Shown here: in pieces, positions 29,366-32,049 of the stretch
How positions within the stretch are numbered: the stretch's first letter is position 1
How the letters are laid out: each line of letters opens with the position of its first letter
NCBI RefSeq assembly: GCF_013362995.1
Contig: NZ_JABWDV010000461.1
Location: 1-32,049, forward strand
From: Streptomyces sp. TRM64462
GTDB lineage: Bacteria > Actinomycetota > Actinomycetes > Streptomycetales > Streptomycetaceae
Length of the DNA stretch: 32,049 nucleotides
Direction of reading: 5' to 3'
Made by a program: the position numbers and the translations under genes
Notes under the pieces: model-generated
The model's input: the letters and a program-made list of their open reading frames with translations, nothing else
The model's database searches: none
Told to the model about the DNA's origin: nothing

Positions 29366-29665
29366 TCAGCTCGGGTATTCCTCGAGGACGTCGCAGTTGA
29401 CGAACTTCGTCGGCCGGGTGCACAGGGCTTCCAGGCGCCCGGCCATCTCGGACGTGCGGGGGTCGTCGCTGTTGCGCATGGCCTCGTCGTACGAGTTGAA
29501 CGTGACCACGGCGTAGTAGCGGTTGGGGTTGTCACGGTCCTTCAGGAGGACACTGCTGGTGGGGCTGTAGTCGCGGCGCTCCGCCTCGTCGTCCCACTCG
29601 CCCATCACGCCGCGCATCTCGTCCACGCGCTCGGTCTCGAAGTCTACGATCTGGATGAACTTCAT
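29366..29665 (-). CDS. Small conserved-looking hypothetical protein
   Basis: I do not recognise a named family. The 99-residue product has an alternating strand-helix pattern: MKFIQIVDF (strand), ERVDEMRGVMGEWDDEAE (helix), SSVLLKDRDNP then RYYAVVTFNSYDEAMRNS (strand, helix), LEALCTRPTKFVNCDVLEEY (helix, strand). This is the pattern of a ferredoxin-like dimeric alpha/beta barrel (ABM/Dabb-like), a fold of small monooxygenases and stress proteins. No catalytic residue can be assigned. ATG at 29665 begins the folded part; the upstream extension to 29701 runs into the terC terminator. The ribosome-binding site is weak (GTGGA). It lies downstream of terC but after a strong hairpin, so it is probably expressed separately or by readthrough. 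Confidence 0.75.
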   Translation of the reverse strand: MKFIQIVDFETERVDEMRGVMGEWDDEAERRDYSPTSSVLLKDRDNPNRYYAVVTFNSYDEAMRNSDDPRTSEMAGRLEALCTRPTKFVNCDVLEEYPS

Positions 29666-29679
29666 GGCGTCCACGCAAA

Positions 29680-29712
29680 CACCGGCCGGGTGACCCGGCA
29701 ACCCGGCCGGTG
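29680..29712 (-). terminator. Terminator hairpin after terC
   Basis: A perfect 12-bp stem (CACCGGCCGGGT at 29680-29691 with ACCCGGCCGGTG at 29701-29712) and a 9-base loop, 22 bases past the terC stop and just before the small gene at 29665. Confidence 0.85.
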
Positions 29713-29734
29713 CGGCGCGTACGCCAGGCGGGGG

Positions 29735-30715
29735 TCAGACCCGCGTGGACTCCTGCTCGCGCTCTTCGGCGGCCGTCTGCCGCCGGGCCGCCACCAGGCT
29801 GGTGATGGTGGTGATGACGAGGACTCCGCAGATGACGCCGAGGGACACCGGAATGGAGATCTCGGGGACGTGCACCCCGGACTCGTGCAGGGCGTGCAGG
29901 ATGAGCTTCACGCCGATGAAGCCGAGGATCACGGACAGGCCGTAGCTGAGGTGGACCAGCTTCTGGAGCAGTCCGCCGATGAGGAAGTACAGCTGGCGCA
30001 GGCCCATCAGCGCGAAGGCGTTCGCCGTGAACACGATGTACGGGTCCTGGGTCAGGCCGAAGATCGCGGGGATGGAGTCGAGGGCGAACAGCAGGTCCGT
30101 GGTGCCGATGGCGAGCATGACCACGGCGAGCGGGGTCAGGATGCGCTTGCCGTTGTCGCGGAGGGAGAGCTTGGTGCCGTGGTAGCGGTCGGCGACGCCG
30201 AAGCGCTTCTCGATGGACTTGAGGAGGCGGTTCTCCTCGTACTCCTCGTCCGGCTCGTCGGTGGAGGCCTCCTTGACGAGCTTCCACGCGGTGTAGATCA
30301 GGAACGCGCCGAAGATGTAGAAGACCCAGGAGAAGTTGGCGATGATCGCGGCGCCGGCGGCGATGAATCCGGCCCGCATGACCAGGGCTATCAGCACACC
30401 GACGAGGAGGACGCGCTGCTGGAGGTGTGACGGCACGGCGAACTTCGCCATGATCAGCACGAAGACGAAGAGGTTGTCGACGCTGAGCGACTTCTCGGTG
30501 ATGTAGCCCGCGAAGAACTCGCCGGACGCCTGGTTCTCGCCTGCGAACAGCAGGCCGAGGCCGAACGCGGCGGCGAGGACGATCCAGACGACCGTCCAGA
30601 TGCCGGCTTCCTTGACCGACACGTCATGGGGCTTGCGCCCGATGAAGAAGTCGACCGCGATCAGGGCGAGCAGACCGAGAACGGTCACCACCCAGACAGT
30701 CATCGAAACGTCCAC
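29735..30715 (-). CDS. TerC-family integral membrane protein (Alx/YkoY-like, probable manganese exporter)
   Basis: The 326-residue membrane protein has about 9 helices and the TerC family motifs: ALIAVDFFIGRK in helix 1, the SLSVDNLFVFVLIM segment with the conserved Asp-Asn pair in the membrane, and LFALDSIPAIFGLT with the second conserved acidic residue. The family includes Alx, YkoY and MeeF, linked to Mn export or metalation of exported enzymes, and the older tellurite-resistance TerC. GTG at 30715 is chosen with GGAGG 4 bases upstream (minus 30724-30720); ATG at 30703 would leave 16. The preceding 200-base leader contains a yybP-ykoY-type aptamer and an anti-Shine-Dalgarno helix, so translation is probably set by Mn. 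That riboswitch is a strong hint that this copy works in Mn homeostasis, not tellurite resistance. Confidence 0.93.
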   Translation of the reverse strand: MDVSMTVWVVTVLGLLALIAVDFFIGRKPHDVSVKEAGIWTVVWIVLAAAFGLGLLFAGENQASGEFFAGYITEKSLSVDNLFVFVLIMAKFAVPSHLQQRVLLVGVLIALVMRAGFIAAGAAIIANFSWVFYIFGAFLIYTAWKLVKEASTDEPDEEYEENRLLKSIEKRFGVADRYHGTKLSLRDNGKRILTPLAVVMLAIGTTDLLFALDSIPAIFGLTQDPYIVFTANAFALMGLRQLYFLIGGLLQKLVHLSYGLSVILGFIGVKLILHALHESGVHVPEISIPVSLGVICGVLVITTITSLVAARRQTAAEEREQESTRV

Positions 30716-30719
30716 TGTG

Positions 30720-30765
30720 CCTCCGGCTTCGTACGGCTACTGATCAGCGTCGTCGCTGCCGGAGG
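30720..30765 (-). promoter_or_regulatory. Ribosome-binding-site sequestering helix of terC
   Basis: On the minus strand CCTCCGGC (30765-30758) is the exact complement of GCCGGAGG (30727-30720), which contains the terC Shine-Dalgarno GGAGG. The enclosed 30-base loop has its own AGCG-ACGA-CGCT hairpin (30757-30746). When formed, the ribosome-binding site is closed. CCTCCG can alternatively pair with CGGAGG at 30888-30883 in the aptamer, which would open it. Confidence 0.7.
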
Positions 30766-30791
30766 TCTCTTCCACCCGAGCGGCACCGTCG

Positions 30792-30894
30792 GCAACGGCG
30801 CGCGCGACGGGCCGGCGCCCCGGGACCGGTCTCGTGTCCGACCGGTCCGTACTGACGGGAACGCCGCGTGTGGGAGTACTCCCCTCCGCGTTGC
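30792..30894 (-). promoter_or_regulatory. yybP-ykoY-type manganese riboswitch aptamer
   Basis: Reading the minus strand: P1 is GCAACG (30894-30889) with CGTTGC (30797-30792). Loop L1 is the family hallmark GGGGAGTA (30884-30877). P3.1 is GGCGTTCCCG (30865-30856) with CGGGGCGCC (30822-30814). Loop L3 is TCAGTAC (30855-30849), matching the conserved CG-UCAnnnC pattern whose A contacts Mn in solved structures. P3.2 is a 9-bp helix GGACCGGTC/GACCGGTCC (30848-30840 with 30831-30823). P2 is short or missing. It lies directly upstream of a TerC gene, a classic target of this class. The assignment rests on reading by eye, not a covariance search. Confidence 0.82.
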
Positions 30895-30921
30895 AGGCAA
30901 CCGTACCCGAAGCACCAAGAG

Positions 30922-30951
30922 AAGGTAAAGGGGAACCAAAAGGAAGCTCAA
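30922..30951 (-). promoter_or_regulatory. Likely terC promoter
   Basis: Minus-strand TTGAGC (30951-30946) and TACCTT (30927-30922) are 18 bases apart, in an unusually T-rich stretch for this genome. Start of transcription would be near 30915, about 20 bases before the riboswitch P1 and 200 before the terC start codon. It begins 10 bases past the stop of the FtsK-like gene. Confidence 0.5.
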
Positions 30952-30960
30952 AGTGGCAGT

Positions 30961-32049
30961 TCAGCGGCCCCAATTGCGGCGGGCTTCGGCCACCTCGCCG
31001 AGCACCTGCCGGAGGATCGCGCTGCCGGCCGGGATCCTGGGGGGCTCGTACGTCCAGGAGTGGCCCACCCACGGGTCGGCCAGGTGGTCGTCCGGCACGG
31101 GCGTGACGCGCAGCAGCGAGCGCCACAGCGGGTCGAGGACCGGCCCGTACGCGGAGGCCTCCTCGCGGTCGGCGACCATCATCAGGTGCACGCCCACGGC
31201 CGGGCCCTCGTCGGCGAGGTAGCGGAGCTGGGTGACGGCTCGGTCGTCGAAGCCGTGCGGGAAGTCGTTGACGACCAGGAGCTGTTCGGCGGTGTCGAGG
31301 TCCGGCGGGAGCGCGTCGGCGCCCGCGCCGCCGCGGACGGCCATCTGCACCAGGTCCACACGCTGGGTCAGCCGGGACAGGACGGTGGCCACTCCCCCGG
31401 CGCCGGTGGCCGGGGGTGCGGCGAGGGCGCCCGAAGCGGTGAGCGGCGCGAAGGCGTCGGCGGCCGCGCCCGCCGGGTCGATGACGTGGACGGTGAACTC
31501 GCCGGGCGGGTAGACGGCCAGCATCCGCGCGGTGTGCGCGACGGCCGTGTCGAGGGCGAGGCGGCGCAGCTCGGCCTCGTCCGTGAACAGGGCCTCCTGG
31601 GAGCCGCGGCGCCCCCGGTCCACCCACAGGCCGCGTTCCAAGGGCAGCCGGAGCAGCATGGGGATGCGCAGCTCGGGGCGCTCGGGGAGGTGGAGGTCAC
31701 CCAGGCGCACGGCCATGGGGATCTCCATGGGGACGCGGTAGGCGTGCCAGACGGGGTTGTCCCAGCGGGCGAACGCGGGCGGGAGCGCGGGCTCGACGAC
31801 GTCGGACTCGGCGGCGAGCTGGGCGAGGTCCCGGTCCAGGGCATCCTGGGCCCGGTCGGTGAGCTCCTGGCACCTGGCGCGGGCGGCCGCGCGGGCGGCG
31901 TCACCGGCGGAGCCGATGCGGCTGCGCGGGTCGGACAGGACGCGGTCGAGCTCCTGGTCCATGCGGGACTCCGCGAAGTCGACGGCGCTGCGGTAGGCGG
32001 CGGCCGCCCGGGCCAGGTCCTCGAACATGCCCCAGACCTGGTTGTAGAG
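30961..32049 (-). CDS. 3' part of a large FtsK-like, P-loop-less protein (5' end outside window)
   Basis: The frame is open to the window edge (upstream residues LYNQVWG precede the first internal Met), so this is the last 362 residues of a longer protein. Residues 1-90 are a charged, Ala/Arg/Asp-rich helical, probably coiled-coil region (AVDFAESRMDQELDRVL, ARARCQELTDRAQDALDRDLAQL). The rest resembles an FtsK/SpoIIIE-type motor core: MLLRLPLERGLWVDRGR, then LDTAVAHTARMLAVYPPGEFTVHVIDPAG, LLVVNDFPHGFDD (a Walker-B-like strand ending in Asn-Asp), and VGVHLMMVADRE. At the place where FtsK has GxxGxGKS the sequence is VDRGRRGSQEALFTDE, so the Walker A Lys is missing and ATP hydrolysis is doubtful. 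I associate such proteins with Ter (tellurite/stress) gene neighbourhoods in Streptomyces from memory, which fits the terC next door, but the N-terminal domains are unseen. Confidence 0.7.
   Translation of the reverse strand, partial: LYNQVWGMFEDLARAAAAYRSAVDFAESRMDQELDRVLSDPRSRIGSAGDAARAAARARCQELTDRAQDALDRDLAQLAAESDVVEPALPPAFARWDNPVWHAYRVPMEIPMAVRLGDLHLPERPELRIPMLLRLPLERGLWVDRGRRGSQEALFTDEAELRRLALDTAVAHTARMLAVYPPGEFTVHVIDPAGAAADAFAPLTASGALAAPPATGAGGVATVLSRLTQRVDLVQMAVRGGAGADALPPDLDTAEQLLVVNDFPHGFDDRAVTQLRYLADEGPAVGVHLMMVADREEASAYGPVLDPLWRSLLRVTPVPDDHLADPWVGHSWTYEPPRIPAGSAILRQVLGEVAEARRNWGR

Noticed and set aside
29666..29701. Upstream start for the small hypothetical protein
   Set aside because: It would place the start inside the terC terminator hairpin; the folded pattern begins at the ATG at 29665.

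Overview
The window is very GC-rich, with strongly G/C-biased third codon positions, and carries the core carbon-metabolism and whiA region of a Streptomyces chromosome. Evidence for this is the gene order tkt-tal-zwf-opcA-pgl, pgi, an RbpA-family gene, secG-tpiA-pgk-gap, whiA-yvcK-rapZ-uvrC and uvrA, together with near-exact resemblance of WhiA, UvrA, TpiA, GAPDH and the RbpA-family protein to Streptomyces proteins as I remember them. There are no transposases, integrases, tRNA or rRNA genes, or CRISPR arrays. It looks like native chromosomal core, with small accessory genes between the conserved blocks.

Layout: (1) 1-5857, plus strand: a pentose-phosphate operon (3' part of transketolase, then tal, zwf, opcA, pgl) with ATGA overlaps, closed by a strong bidirectional terminator. 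(2) 5933-10558, minus strand: a Tat-exported poly-gamma-glutamate hydrolase-like protein, a pair of bacterial PH-domain membrane proteins (YdbT/YdbS-like), and pgi. (3) 10712-14646, minus strand: an RbpA-family RNA polymerase-binding protein, secG, tpiA, pgk and gap, with hairpins in most spacers. (4) 14981-19974, minus strand: the conserved block uvrC-rapZ-yvcK-whiA, read in that order. (5) 20058-23237: a secreted papain-like cysteine peptidase with a coupled secreted, membrane-anchored partner; a divergent gene with a putative HTH and a collagen-like Gly-rich linker; and a Rieske lipoprotein. (6) 23377-26301: uvrA. (7) 26496-29356, plus strand: a mycothiol-dependent isomerase-like protein, a glyoxalase-II-like metallo-hydrolase and an MHS-type MFS transporter. 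(8) 29366-32049, minus strand: a small hypothetical protein, a TerC-family membrane protein, and the 3' end of a large FtsK-like, apparently P-loop-less protein that runs off the window.

The genes mostly combine into upper glycolysis and the oxidative and non-oxidative pentose-phosphate pathway: G6P is isomerised by Pgi or oxidised by Zwf/OpcA and Pgl, carbon is reshuffled by Tkt/Tal, and triose phosphates go through TpiA, GAPDH and Pgk. The block also holds developmental control (WhiA), cell-wall precursor and UDP-GlcNAc sensing (YvcK, RapZ) and nucleotide-excision repair (UvrA, UvrC).

The most notable non-coding element is the leader of terC (about 30716-30915, minus strand). It folds by eye into the complete architecture of a yybP-ykoY manganese riboswitch, followed by an 8-bp helix that would hide the terC ribosome-binding site. 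Other points of interest are a set of apparently leaderless genes, operator-like palindromes around 21547-21737, the cysteine-peptidase pair, and the FtsK-like gene next to terC. I found no convincing wholly new multi-gene system; most of the window is ordinary Streptomyces core genome.
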